Assembly (NCBI GenBank): GCA_005880445.1
Contig: VBGJ01000039.1
Span: 1-32,027, forward strand
DNA length: 32,027 nt
DNA from: Chloroflexota bacterium
GTDB lineage: Bacteria > Chloroflexota > Dormibacteria > Aeolococcales > Aeolococcaceae
Direction: 5' to 3'
The notes beneath the pieces are model-generated. The model was given only the letters and a program-made list of their open reading frames with translations, was not told the DNA's origin and searched no databases. Below, one piece after another: positions 19,071 to 28,536 of this stretch. Within the stretch, counting starts at the first letter, position 1. Every line of letters begins with the position of its first letter. Both the position numbers and the translations under genes were made by a program.

Positions 19071-19640
19071 ATGGGACGGGAGCTCGTCCCCGAGGAGATC
19101 CGGGCCGGCACCGCGTACGAGACGGTCCGCGGCGACGAGCGCAGCCGTATCGCTGCCCTGCAGCGATACCGGCGTGTATCACTGGGGCGCGTGCTGTCTC
19201 TAGTCTTCCAGAACCGGGAAACGCTGACGGCGGCGCTCGAGGAGATGCTGCGCACCCAGCGAAGCGCCGAACCGGACCGCGTCGCCGCCGGCGTGGCGGC
19301 GTTCAACGCGATGCTGCCGGACGACCCAGTTCTGGGTGCCACGCTGTACGTCGACGTCGCCGACCCCGCCGAGCTCGCCCAGGCGATCGCAGATCTCGGC
19401 GGTATCGAGCGCAGCGTGTATCTCGACATCGGCGGCGAGCGCGTCGGCGGCCTCCCGGATGCGCGCGAGGCAGAGGACGAGGCTGCGGGTGCGTGGCACA
19501 TCAGCTTCGCTCTGGGTGACCCGCATCGCGACGCGTGGTCCACCGGCGCGGAGATCGCGGTGGGCGTGGAGCATCCGGCGTGCTCGGCTCGCGTGGTGCT
19601 CGGGGAGGAGCAGCGACGGGCGATCGGCGCCGATCTCTGA
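19071..19640 (+). CDS. DUF3501-like protein
   Basis: ATG directly abuts the rubrerythrin stop; REL.PEE.......ER..RIAAL...RRV.LG..LSLVFQNRET...Q..EMLR pattern typical of DUF3501. Confidence 0.7.
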   Translation: MGRELVPEEIRAGTAYETVRGDERSRIAALQRYRRVSLGRVLSLVFQNRETLTAALEEMLRTQRSAEPDRVAAGVAAFNAMLPDDPVLGATLYVDVADPAELAQAIADLGGIERSVYLDIGGERVGGLPDAREAEDEAAGAWHISFALGDPHRDAWSTGAEIAVGVEHPACSARVVLGEEQRRAIGADL

Positions 19641-19993
19641 CGGCCGCGGCGGTCGCCGCGCTGCTGGCCGTCATCGCGACATCGTGCGGCGGTGGCAGCT
19701 CGGCGGGCGACGAACCGTGGCGGGCCGGCCATCCCGATCCATCGGGCCTGACGTTCGACCAGCAGGCCCCCGGGCTGTGCGCGTTCCCCGTGCAGTATCC
19801 GGCTGAGGCGCCAGCGGCGATCGAGTACCGCGGCGCGGGGTACGTGCAGCGGGTCAAGACGGCGGCCCCGGCAGTCCCACCCGGGATGGTGATCGGGCAC
19901 TCGGGCGGGTGGACCGTGAGCACCGCGAGCGGCGGTCTGTACCTGCTCACCGGTGCTGTGATGTACCAGTACCGGTCAGAGGCCAATTGTTGA
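19580..19993 (+). CDS. Small putative lipoprotein
   Basis: Lipobox-like [22 protein letters not shown]; start uncertain (GTG 19580), overlapping the DUF3501 3' end. Confidence 0.6.
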   Translation: MLGSRGARGGAATGDRRRSLTAAAVAALLAVIATSCGGGSSAGDEPWRAGHPDPSGLTFDQQAPGLCAFPVQYPAEAPAAIEYRGAGYVQRVKTAAPAVPPGMVIGHSGGWTVSTASGGLYLLTGAVMYQYRSEANC

Positions 19994-19994
19994 G

Positions 19995-20603
19995 ATGACC
20001 CCGCCCCGTTCTGCGTTGCCGTTCACCGCGCTCGTCGGCCAGGAGGCGATGAAGTCGGCACTGATCCTCAACGCGATCAACCCCGCGATCGGCGGCGTGC
20101 TCATCCGGGGCGAGCGAGGCACTGCGAAGTCGACCGCGGTACGCGCCTTGGCGGGTGTGCTTCCGGAGATCGATGTGGTGGAGGGGTGCCGCTACCGGTG
20201 CGATCCGGCCGATCCGCAGCGCTGGTGCGACGACTGCCGTCTCCGCGCCGCCGGCGGCGACGAGATGCGAGCGCGCCGTGTGCCGCTGCGCGTGGTCGAG
20301 CTGCCGATCAACGCATCAGAAGATCGCGTGGTCGGCACGCTGGACACGGAGGCGGCGATCAAGGAAGGGCGGAAGGTGTTCGAGCCGGGTGTGCTTGCGG
20401 ATGCCAACCACGGCATCCTCTACGTCGACGAGGTGAACCTGCTCGACGACCACATAGTCGACGTGCTCCTGGATGCCGCTGCGATGGGGCGCAACACCGT
20501 CGAGCGCGAAGGCATCTCGTTCGCGCATCGCCGGCCTGCGCACCGTGCAGGAACGCGTGAGCATCATCGAGCGCGACGCCGAGAGTCGCGAGACTCATCG
20601 TGA
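19995..20603 (+). pseudogene. ChlI-like AAA+ chelatase N-terminal portion, frame broken near 20533
   Basis: [46 protein letters not shown]...[38 protein letters not shown], then out-of-frame sequence; sensor-1 and Arg-finger regions missing relative to the paralog at 22098. Confidence 0.8.
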
Positions 20604-22068
20604 TCTGCACGATGCTTTCAGCAGCACCGACGAGCACCTGCGCACCGTCATCATGAAAGCCTCCGAGCTGCTGCCGCTCGTCACCATACCCCCGCAGATC
20701 CGATGGTTCATCGCTCTCGTGTGCATCGATGCCGGAGCGCTGGGTCATCGCGCCGACATCGTGGTGAGCGCCGCGGCGCGGACGCTCTGCGCGTGGCGTG
20801 AGGCATCGCGAATCGTGACAGCGAACGAGGCGGGGCAGGTCAGCGGGGCCCCATCCGCCCTCAGCGCCGGCACCGAAGATGTCGTCTTGGCAGCGGATCT
20901 CGCGCTCGCGCACCGGCGGCGTACGCGCGTGGAGAGCGGGCCACCGGCGCAACCGGCGACAGCGCACCAACAGAGCCAGGAGCGCTATGAGGAGATGGCG
21001 CGCCAGGCCGAGACGGCGGTGGCGCAGACGGTTGCCCAGGAGGAGGGTGATAGCCCAGCGACCGACGAGAAGGCCGGCGAACAGACCGACGGCGACGGTC
21101 ACGTCCGCGGTGACGATCGGGCAACCGACGCTGTCTCGCGTCGCGCCGCCGAGCAGCTCTTCGAGGGGACGTTGTTCCCCGTGCGAAAGATTGCGCTGCC
21201 GCGCGACCGCAGGTCGCGAGCCACCAGCGGTAAACGCAGCTCATCACGCAGCGCGGACAAGCGAGGACGCTACGTGCGCTCGACGCAGGCGGAGCACACC
21301 ACCGACATCGCCTTCGACGCGACCGTGCGCGCGGCGGCCCCTCATCAGCTGCGACGGCGCGCGGAAGCCGCCCCGAGTGTGGAGGCTCCGGCGTTGCACC
21401 TGGAGCGGCAGGATCTGCGGCAGAAGGTCCGTCGCCGCCGCACGGGAACGCTCATCGTCTTCGTGGTCGATGCCAGCGCGTCCATGGATGCGGAGCAGCG
21501 CATGCAGGCGACCAAGGGCGCCGTGCTTTCGCTGCTGCGCGATGCGTACGTGCGTCGTGACAAGGTGGCGCTCGTCGTCTTCTCCGGACGCACGGCACGC
21601 GTCGTGCTGCAGCCGACTTCCAGCGTCGATCTCGCAGAGCACCGGCTGCAACGCCTCGCGGTGGGTGGCACGACTCCGCTCACCCACGGGATCGTGGCGG
21701 GGTTGCGACTGATCCGAACCGAGCGGCTCCGCGACGCGTCCGTGTATCCATTGCTCGTGCTCATCAGCGATGGGCGCGGCAACATCTCGTTGTTCGGCGA
21801 GGAGCCCTTGGTGGAGGCGCAACGCCTCGCTGAGCAGCTCGCAGCGGAGAACGTCCACACGCTGGTCATCGACTCGGCGCGCGATCACTCCGTCCGCGCC
21901 GGCCTGCCGAGAATCGGGACGCACCACCGGACACCGCTCTTCGGCGGCTATGGATTCAACGCGTGTCTCGACCTGGCAGAGCGCGCGGGTGGCGAGTACC
22001 TGGGTCTGTACGACCTTTCACAGGGAGCGATTGTCGAAGGCGTGGAGAAATCCCTGCGTGGCCGGTAA
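20473..22068 (+). CDS. Chelatase AAA-lid + von Willebrand A domain portion (ChlD/BchD-like); homology begins at about 20533
   Basis: [18 protein letters not shown] continues the ChlI fold in another frame; [47 protein letters not shown]. Confidence 0.8.
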   Translation: MPLRWGATPSSAKASRSRIAGLRTVQERVSIIERDAESRETHRDLHDAFSSTDEHLRTVIMKASELLPLVTIPPQIRWFIALVCIDAGALGHRADIVVSAAARTLCAWREASRIVTANEAGQVSGAPSALSAGTEDVVLAADLALAHRRRTRVESGPPAQPATAHQQSQERYEEMARQAETAVAQTVAQEEGDSPATDEKAGEQTDGDGHVRGDDRATDAVSRRAAEQLFEGTLFPVRKIALPRDRRSRATSGKRSSSRSADKRGRYVRSTQAEHTTDIAFDATVRAAAPHQLRRRAEAAPSVEAPALHLERQDLRQKVRRRRTGTLIVFVVDASASMDAEQRMQATKGAVLSLLRDAYVRRDKVALVVFSGRTARVVLQPTSSVDLAEHRLQRLAVGGTTPLTHGIVAGLRLIRTERLRDASVYPLLVLISDGRGNISLFGEEPLVEAQRLAEQLAAENVHTLVIDSARDHSVRAGLPRIGTHHRTPLFGGYGFNACLDLAERAGGEYLGLYDLSQGAIVEGVEKSLRGR

Positions 22069-22097
22069 GGAGCGCAATCGTCGTGGCGCCTGAGACA

Positions 22098-23144
22098 ATG
22101 AGCGCGATGCACAACGGAAGAAGCGTGTTCCCCTTCACCGCCATCGTGGGGCAGGAGGGCATGAAACAGGCGCTGGTGCTCAATGCGATCAATCCCGCCA
22201 TCGGCGGTGTGCTGATCCGCGGCGAGAAAGGCACGGCCAAGTCAACTGCGGTGCGAGCGCTCGCCCGTCTGCTGCCGGAGCTGGAGGTGGTTGCCGACTG
22301 CCTCTACGCGTGCCCGCCTGATGAACCCGAGCTTCAATGCCATCAGTGCAGCACGCGTGCGCAGGTGGGTGAGGAGCTGCCCAGGAGCCGGAGGCAGATG
22401 CGGGTTGTCGAGCTCCCCATCAACGCATCCGAGGACCGCGTGGTGGGAACCATCGACATCGAAGCTGCCATCAAACGCGGCGAGAAGGAGTTCGAGCCGG
22501 GTGTGCTTGCCGAGGCGAACCGCAACATCCTCTACGTCGACGAGGTGAACCTGCTCGATGATCACATCGTCGACGTCCTGCTGGACGCGGCGGCGATGGG
22601 GCACAACACCGTGGAGCGCGAGGGCGTATCGGTGTCGCACCCGGCGCGCTTCATTCTGGTTGGGACGATGAACCCCGAGGAGGGTGACCTCCGTCCACAG
22701 CTGCTCGACCGGTTCGGCCTGTGCGTCGATGTCGAGGGCATCCACGACGTGAGCCAGCGCGTGGAGATCGTCGAACGCCGCGAGGCCTACGAAGAGGATC
22801 CGGACGCGTTTGGGTCCGAGTACGAACCCGAGGAGCGCGCGGAGGCACAGCGCATCTCGCGCGCCCTCGCCGGGCTCTCCGATGTCGTCGTCGACCGCGA
22901 CATCCTCTTCGCCATCGCCGCGCTCAGCATCGAGCTCGAAGTCGATGGACACCGCGCCGACATCGTCATGCGCAAGAGCGCCCAGGCCCTCGCTGCGCAC
23001 GAGGACCGCTCCGCCGTCGACCTCGACGATGTCGAGCATGTGGCGCCGATGGTGCTCTCGCACCGCGTCAAGTCCTCGATGGGTGGTGTCCGTCGCGGTC
23101 TGGCCGACATCGGCGAGATCCTTAGGCGTGGAGCCGACGCCTAG
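22098..23144 (+). CDS. ChlI-like AAA+ chelatase ATPase subunit (magnesium/cobalt chelatase-like)
   Basis: [86 protein letters not shown] intact. Start may be 22098 or 22107. Confidence 0.88.
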   Translation: MSAMHNGRSVFPFTAIVGQEGMKQALVLNAINPAIGGVLIRGEKGTAKSTAVRALARLLPELEVVADCLYACPPDEPELQCHQCSTRAQVGEELPRSRRQMRVVELPINASEDRVVGTIDIEAAIKRGEKEFEPGVLAEANRNILYVDEVNLLDDHIVDVLLDAAAMGHNTVEREGVSVSHPARFILVGTMNPEEGDLRPQLLDRFGLCVDVEGIHDVSQRVEIVERREAYEEDPDAFGSEYEPEERAEAQRISRALAGLSDVVVDRDILFAIAALSIELEVDGHRADIVMRKSAQALAAHEDRSAVDLDDVEHVAPMVLSHRVKSSMGGVRRGLADIGEILRRGADA

Positions 23145-23147
23145 CCT

Positions 23148-24407
23148 CTACGCCACGTCCTCGGTGTCGACGAGCTCCACGCGGGGCCGGCGGGCGAAGA
23201 CGGTCTGACGCAGCAGCCGGCGGAGCAGCGAGGCGCTCTCGATGCTCTCTGGCGGCACCTGCAAGGGCTTGCGGTCGACGACACGCCGCGTGATGTGGAT
23301 GCCGTGACGCGGGAGGATCCGTCGCAGGTAGCCCCACGTGTCCTGCAACCCGTTGCTGACCGACTCGTAGCCGTGCTGCATCACCATCAGCCGTGCCGAG
23401 AACGACATCAGCTCATGGAAGAACATCTTCTCGTCGTCCGCGCGCGGCTCGATGAGGATGATGTCCACGTCGTCGTGGCGGTCTCGCACGAAACGGATGT
23501 GGTCGAGCATCCCATCGTGAAGCATGCCGCGCATCACCTGGTTGTACACGCCGCGCATGCCGGCGTCGGCGAGGTGCTCGCCGATCTGCCCGCGCACCAC
23601 CTCCGGGGTGTCGAGGTGGAGCGCGTCCACGGGAACTACCGGGTTGATCACCACGATGAGGGTGGCGCCGCGTGAGACGGCGACGTCGAGTGCCGAGATG
23701 CCCTTGATGCCACCGTCCACATAGTCGACGCCATTGATGCGCACCGGCTTGAACAACACCGGGACGGCGCTGCTCGCCGCGACCGCGGTGCTGATGGGGA
23801 CCTTCTCGTTGTTGTAGCGTGAGAACACGACGCGCTCGCCGGTGTCGATGGCGCACGTGACGATGTGCAGCTCCTTCTCGAGGCGCCTGAAATCATCCAC
23901 GAGCTCCTCGCCGGCGAAGAGTCGCTCGAGATACCGGATGAGCTGCGAGGAGGTGAAGAATCCGGATGGCAGGAGCGGGCTCATCATGCCGATGAGGTCC
24001 ATCGGATTCAGCTTCGACGGATGGCGCGCGACCTCCCAAGCCGCCTCGCGCACCAGCTCGGGAAACTTGAGCAGGCGCACCGCAGCCTCGGTGACATTGG
24101 GGCGATAGATCGTCCAGCGGGTGGGCGGGCGCAGCATGCGGTTGGAGCCTTCGAGCCCCAGCGCCATCTCGGTCGGAGTGACGCCGTTGGCCAGCAGCGC
24201 ACCGACGAGCGAGCCGGCGCTGGTGCCGACGTAGATGTCGAAGTCGTTGACGGTGACGCCGACGAGCAGGTCGTCGAGCGCCCGCAGCGCGCCGATCTCG
24301 TAGGTGAGTCCGGTGATCCCGCCACCGCACAGGACGAGCGCGCGCTTCCCCGTGTCTGCTTTCGCGGCCGCCGTGCGACGTCGTCGCCGGACGGTCCTCG
24401 TGGCCAT
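23148..24407 (-). CDS. Patatin-like phospholipase family protein
   Basis: RALVLCGGGITGLTYEIGALRAL oxyanion motif, GTSAGS nucleophile elbow, DGGIKG catalytic Asp motif; Arg-rich N-terminus MATRTVRRRRRTAAAKAD. Confidence 0.88.
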   Translation of the reverse strand: MATRTVRRRRRTAAAKADTGKRALVLCGGGITGLTYEIGALRALDDLLVGVTVNDFDIYVGTSAGSLVGALLANGVTPTEMALGLEGSNRMLRPPTRWTIYRPNVTEAAVRLLKFPELVREAAWEVARHPSKLNPMDLIGMMSPLLPSGFFTSSQLIRYLERLFAGEELVDDFRRLEKELHIVTCAIDTGERVVFSRYNNEKVPISTAVAASSAVPVLFKPVRINGVDYVDGGIKGISALDVAVSRGATLIVVINPVVPVDALHLDTPEVVRGQIGEHLADAGMRGVYNQVMRGMLHDGMLDHIRFVRDRHDDVDIILIEPRADDEKMFFHELMSFSARLMVMQHGYESVSNGLQDTWGYLRRILPRHGIHITRRVVDRKPLQVPPESIESASLLRRLLRQTVFARRPRVELVDTEDVA

Positions 24408-24447
24408 GGCCCGATGATATGCGGGCGACCGGTAGCATGGCCGAGTT

Positions 24448-26250
24448 GTGCCCCTCGATCTGATCCGCAACTTCAGCATCATCGCTCACATCGATCACGG
24501 CAAGTCCACGCTCGCCGACCGCTTGCTCGAAGCGACGGGAACCGTGGCTCAGCGAGACATGCAGGATCAGCTGCTCGACCAGCTCGACCTCGAGCGAGAA
24601 CGCGGCATCACCATCAAGGCACAGGCGGTGCGGCTCAGCTATCCGGCGCGCGACGGCCTCGTCTACGAGCTCAACCTCATCGACACGCCGGGACATGTCG
24701 ACTTCGCGTACGAGGTCTCACGGTCGCTGGCGGCATGCGAGGGCGCACTCCTCCTCGTCGACGCGTCCCAGGGCGTGGAGGCACAGACGCTCGCGAACGC
24801 CCATCAGGCGATCGAGAACGACCTCGAGGTCGTGCCGGTCATCAACAAGATCGATCTCCCGTCGGCAGACCCGGACCTGGTGCGACGCGAGATCACCGAG
24901 GTGGTGGGTCTCGATGCGAGCGATGCGCTGCTGACCAGCGCGCGTGAGGGGATCGGAATCACCGAGGTGCTCGAGGCTGTGGTGGCGCGTATTCCACCGC
25001 CGCGGGGACAGCCGGAGGCTCCCCTCAAGGCACTGGTCTTCGACGCGAAATACGACGCGTACCGCGGCGTCGTCGTGTACGTCCGCTTGTTCGATGGGAG
25101 CCTGCACGCCGGGACCCGCGTCCGCATGATGGCGACGCACAAGGAGTTCGTCGTCGACGAGGTCGGGGTCTTCAAGCCGGTGATGACGCCGGTGCATGAG
25201 CTCGCGTGTGGCGAGGTCGGCTACCTGATAGCGTCGATCAAGAACGTGCGCGACAGCAAGGTGGGGGACACGGTCACCAACGCGACGCATCCAACGTCCA
25301 CGCCGCTGCCCGGGTATCGCGCGGTGACGCCCATGGTGTTTGCCGGCATCTTTCCGGTGGACACCGCCGACGTCGAGGACCTCAAGGAAGCGCTCGCAAG
25401 GCTCAACCTCAACGATGCGTCACTCGTGTACGAGCCGGAATCGTCAGCGGCGCTCGGCTTCGGGTTCCGCTGCGGTTTCCTCGGGCTGCTGCACATGGAG
25501 ATCGTTCAGGAGCGGCTGGAGCGGGAATTCTCACTCAGCCTCCTCACCACGGCGCCCACTGTCGAGTATCGCGTGCGCTTGCGCAGCGGCGAAGTCATCA
25601 CCGTCGACAACCCGGAGCTGCTTCCCGACACTTCGCACATCGAGGCCATCGAGGAACCACGATGCGACGCCACCGTCCTCACGCCGAGCGCGTACGTCGG
25701 CGCCGTCATGGAGCTGTGCCAGGAGCGACGTGGGGCATTCGCCGGCATGGAATACCAGCCGGGCGATCGGGTGCAGCTCTCGTACGACCTCCCGCTGGGA
25801 GAGATCATTCACGACTTCTACGATCAGCTGAAGTCACGCAGCCGCGGTTACGCGTCGCTGGACTACGAGCTGTCGGGGTTTCGCGAGGCCGACCTCGTGA
25901 AGCTCGACCTCGTGGTCGGCGGCCAGCGGGTCGATGCGCTGAGCATGATCGTGCACCGCGATCGGGCCCGCGAACACGGCCGCAAGCTGACGGAACGGCT
26001 GCGCAAGCTGATTCCCCGTCAGCTGTTCGAGGTGCCCATACAGGCAGCCATCGGTGGCAAGATCATCGCCCGCGAGACGGTGTCAGCCATGCGGAAGGAC
26101 GTCCTCGCCAAGTGCTACGGCGGAGACGTGACGCGCAAACGCAAGCTGCTCGAGAAGCAACGAGAGGGTAAGAAGCGCATGAAGCGCGTGGGCAACATCG
26201 AGATTCCACAGGAGGCCTTCATGGCCGTTTTGCGGATGGACGAGGACTGA
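24448..26250 (+). CDS. lepA: Elongation factor 4 (LepA)
   Basis: [86 protein letters not shown]-terminal [41 protein letters not shown]. Confidence 0.97.
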   Translation: MPLDLIRNFSIIAHIDHGKSTLADRLLEATGTVAQRDMQDQLLDQLDLERERGITIKAQAVRLSYPARDGLVYELNLIDTPGHVDFAYEVSRSLAACEGALLLVDASQGVEAQTLANAHQAIENDLEVVPVINKIDLPSADPDLVRREITEVVGLDASDALLTSAREGIGITEVLEAVVARIPPPRGQPEAPLKALVFDAKYDAYRGVVVYVRLFDGSLHAGTRVRMMATHKEFVVDEVGVFKPVMTPVHELACGEVGYLIASIKNVRDSKVGDTVTNATHPTSTPLPGYRAVTPMVFAGIFPVDTADVEDLKEALARLNLNDASLVYEPESSAALGFGFRCGFLGLLHMEIVQERLEREFSLSLLTTAPTVEYRVRLRSGEVITVDNPELLPDTSHIEAIEEPRCDATVLTPSAYVGAVMELCQERRGAFAGMEYQPGDRVQLSYDLPLGEIIHDFYDQLKSRSRGYASLDYELSGFREADLVKLDLVVGGQRVDALSMIVHRDRAREHGRKLTERLRKLIPRQLFEVPIQAAIGGKIIARETVSAMRKDVLAKCYGGDVTRKRKLLEKQREGKKRMKRVGNIEIPQEAFMAVLRMDED

Positions 26251-26254
26251 GGCC

Positions 26255-26927
26255 ATGCCAAGGCCCCGCCCGCCACGAAAGCGACCCCGAAAGCGTCCCG
26301 ACGCGCAGCAGCGAGTTCTGCGCGCTGAGGCCGCTCTGAACAAGCAGACCGCGCAGAGCACGCAACAGAAACCGCAGCCACCGGGACCGCCGGACGCACC
26401 GCGCGGCGCCTCCGCGGCAGCTCCAGCGACCGGGGACGAATTGTGGTCGCGGCGATCGTATGCGGTCATGGTAGCGATCGTTGCGCTTCTTCAGATTCCG
26501 CTCGGAGCGATCTATTGGGCTGTTCAGCCGGCGAGTAGCCACGGCGTTGCACGTCGTCGTGGGTGTCGTTATCTACTTTCTCTGGTTGGTGCTTGCCGTC
26601 CCCGCCGGTGCGCTCATCTCGACGACACCCGCCCCACACACGTCGACGACCACTTCGTCGTCGGCGACCGCCACCGCATCGCCGTCACCCTCGAACGGAG
26701 TCGGCTCATCGACGTCTGCGTCGCCAAGTGCATCCGCGTCGGCGGGGCCCGCCACCGTCATCGACGCCACGGCGCAAAACTACGCACTGTTCGGCGTCGT
26801 GAACCTCGCAGCGTTCGCCCTGACTGTGTACGTCTACCCGCCGCTGTACAAACGCCTCCGTCTGAAACCCAGGCCCCGCGGGCCCACCCCGCCGCGAGGA
26901 AGTGTCCGAGGCCAGTCGAAGCGATGA
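26255..26927 (+). pseudogene. Small membrane protein (basic N-terminus, ~3 TM, Ser/Thr-rich loop) split by an apparent frameshift near 26534
   Basis: Frame of 26255 encodes the basic tail and TM1 (YAVMVAIVALLQIPLGAIYWAV); frame of 26481..26927 encodes TM2 (VVVGVVIYFLWLVLAVPAGAL), the S/T loop and TM3 (YALFGVVNLAAFALTVYVYPPLY). Confidence 0.6.
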
Positions 26928-28165
26928 CCGTGCACGCATCCTCTGCTCCGCCGATTGCCGCCGGCCTCCATCCCGGCGACCCCGCGCCGCGCTCGATTCT
27001 CGAGGAGGTGCGCTCCCTCTACGTGCACATCCCGTTCTGCGAGCGCAAATGTGAGTACTGCGACTTCATGTCGGTGGCGGGTACCGCGGGAGAGCATGAG
27101 TACGTGGCCGCGCTGCGCGACGAGATTCGCGTGCTGGGCCGGCAGCTCCCCGGGGTGCGGCTGGAGACGATCTTCGTCGGCGGCGGCACCCCATCGCTCA
27201 TCGATCCGGAGCTGCTTGCCTCGGTAGCCTCAGAGATCCGCTGCTCCTTCGACGTGGCGCCCGGTGCGGAGATCACCTTGGAGGCGAACCCGTCGAGCAC
27301 GACTCGCGAGCGGGCGCGCGCCTGGCTTGGCGCCGGCTTCAACCGCGTGAGCATCGGTGTCCAGAGCCTCGAGCCGGACATCCTCACGTTCCTCGGACGC
27401 GTGCACGATCCCGGGCGAGCCCTCGCGGCGGTCGAGGAGGTGCGCGCGGCCGGCTTCGAGTCGATCAACTGCGACCTCATCTATGCAGTGCCAGCTCTGG
27501 ACGACGTCCGGTGGCAGCGGACCGTGCAGCGCATCGCGGATGTCGCACCTGGACACGTCTCCTGCTACGAGCTCACCGTGGAGCCCGGAACCCCGCTGCA
27601 CACCGCGGTGCGACGCGGCCGTGTGACGACGTGCGATCCGGAGTTCGCGCTCGTGCAGCATCGCATCGCAATGGAAACGCTGGCAGCCGCAGGGTACGCA
27701 CAGTACGAGGTGAGCAACTTCGCGCGTCCTGGCCGGGAGTGCCGTCACAATCTCGCGTACTGGAGCAACGCGTACTACGTGGCCGCCGGCGTCGGCGCTC
27801 ACGGTCATATCCCGGCTGCAGCAGCGCCCGCACTCGGAATCGCCGCAGAGCCGGGTGCGGTGTCGACTCGTTACTGGCACGGCCGTGGCATCGCCGCGTT
27901 CGTCGCAGCAGTGCGTGATGGATTCGTGCCGATTCGTGGCAGCGAGCCGGTCGGCGCCGAGATGCGCGAGCGGGAACGCATCATGCTCGGGCTGCGTTTG
28001 CGAAGCGGTGTGAGCCTGGAGAGTGACGCGTCACTCCGTGAAGCCCGCGACCTGGCAGCGGCCGGGCTGCTCGTGCTCGACGGCCGGGTGACGCGCACGA
28101 CACGCGACGGTGAAGCGTTGCTCAATGCCGTCACGCTGCGGCTGACATCGGGCATGTTCTCCTGA
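26924..28165 (+). CDS. hemW: Radical SAM heme chaperone HemW-like (HemN-related)
   Basis: SLYVHIPFCERKCEYCDF (CxxxCxxC), IFVGGGTPSLI, NRVSIGVQSLEPDILTFLGRVH, INCDLIYAVPALDD, QYEVSNFARPGRECRHNLAYW. ATGA overlap with the upstream ORF. Confidence 0.93.
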   Translation: MTVHASSAPPIAAGLHPGDPAPRSILEEVRSLYVHIPFCERKCEYCDFMSVAGTAGEHEYVAALRDEIRVLGRQLPGVRLETIFVGGGTPSLIDPELLASVASEIRCSFDVAPGAEITLEANPSSTTRERARAWLGAGFNRVSIGVQSLEPDILTFLGRVHDPGRALAAVEEVRAAGFESINCDLIYAVPALDDVRWQRTVQRIADVAPGHVSCYELTVEPGTPLHTAVRRGRVTTCDPEFALVQHRIAMETLAAAGYAQYEVSNFARPGRECRHNLAYWSNAYYVAAGVGAHGHIPAAAAPALGIAAEPGAVSTRYWHGRGIAAFVAAVRDGFVPIRGSEPVGAEMRERERIMLGLRLRSGVSLESDASLREARDLAAAGLLVLDGRVTRTTRDGEALLNAVTLRLTSGMFS

Positions 28166-28224
28166 CGCTGCGGCGACGCATGTAACGTGCGCGACCACAA
28201 CACCGGCGTGACCTCGACGACCGC

Positions 28225-28479
28225 GTGACGGTGTTCCGGAGGTGCTTGAAGAACGCCGTCCGTATGCGGCACGATCATCCAATGCGAGAGGCGATGCCCC
28301 GGGCGCCCGCCCCTGTGGTCGAGGCGCTCGTGCGTGCAGGTATCTCGCGGACGACGGCGCTCGCCATAGAGCGTCACAAGGCTCAGGAGATCCTGGACCT
28401 GCTCGACCCGGTGCGCGCGGGCGCAAGCGAGGCGCTCACCGCCGGCGTGGGCACCGCGCTCGGGCATGGTACGATTTAG
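28225..28479 (+). CDS. Small hypothetical protein (84 aa or shorter)
   Basis: ORF upstream of hrcA; its stop codon lies inside the CIRCE element; internal ATGs at 28264 and 28282 are possible starts. Confidence 0.35.
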   Translation: MTVFRRCLKNAVRMRHDHPMREAMPRAPAPVVEALVRAGISRTTALAIERHKAQEILDLLDPVRAGASEALTAGVGTALGHGTI

Positions 28480-28502
28480 CACTCGCAACTGACGACTGCT
28501 AA
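28476..28502. promoter_or_regulatory. CIRCE operator (HrcA binding site)
   Basis: TTAGCACTC-GCAACTGAC-GACTGCTAA versus consensus TTAGCACTC-N9-GAGTGCTAA: one mismatch in 18; located 34 nt upstream of hrcA, preceded by TACGAT (28470-28475) as a possible -10. Confidence 0.92.
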
Positions 28503-28536
28503 CGCGGCCCACGGTCGCGGGCATGAGCAAAAACCC

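Noticed and set aside
26630-26760. Low-complexity Ser/Thr/Pro-coding tract as a possible tandem repeat or CRISPR-like array
   Set aside because: No regular period or conserved repeat/spacer; consistent with a disordered extracellular loop.
26255-28165. Apparent 636-aa fusion of a membrane segment to HemW
   Set aside because: TM2/TM3 are in another frame and hemW has its own ATG at 26924 with ATGA coupling; the fusion frame between 26540 and 26920 lacks sensible protein.
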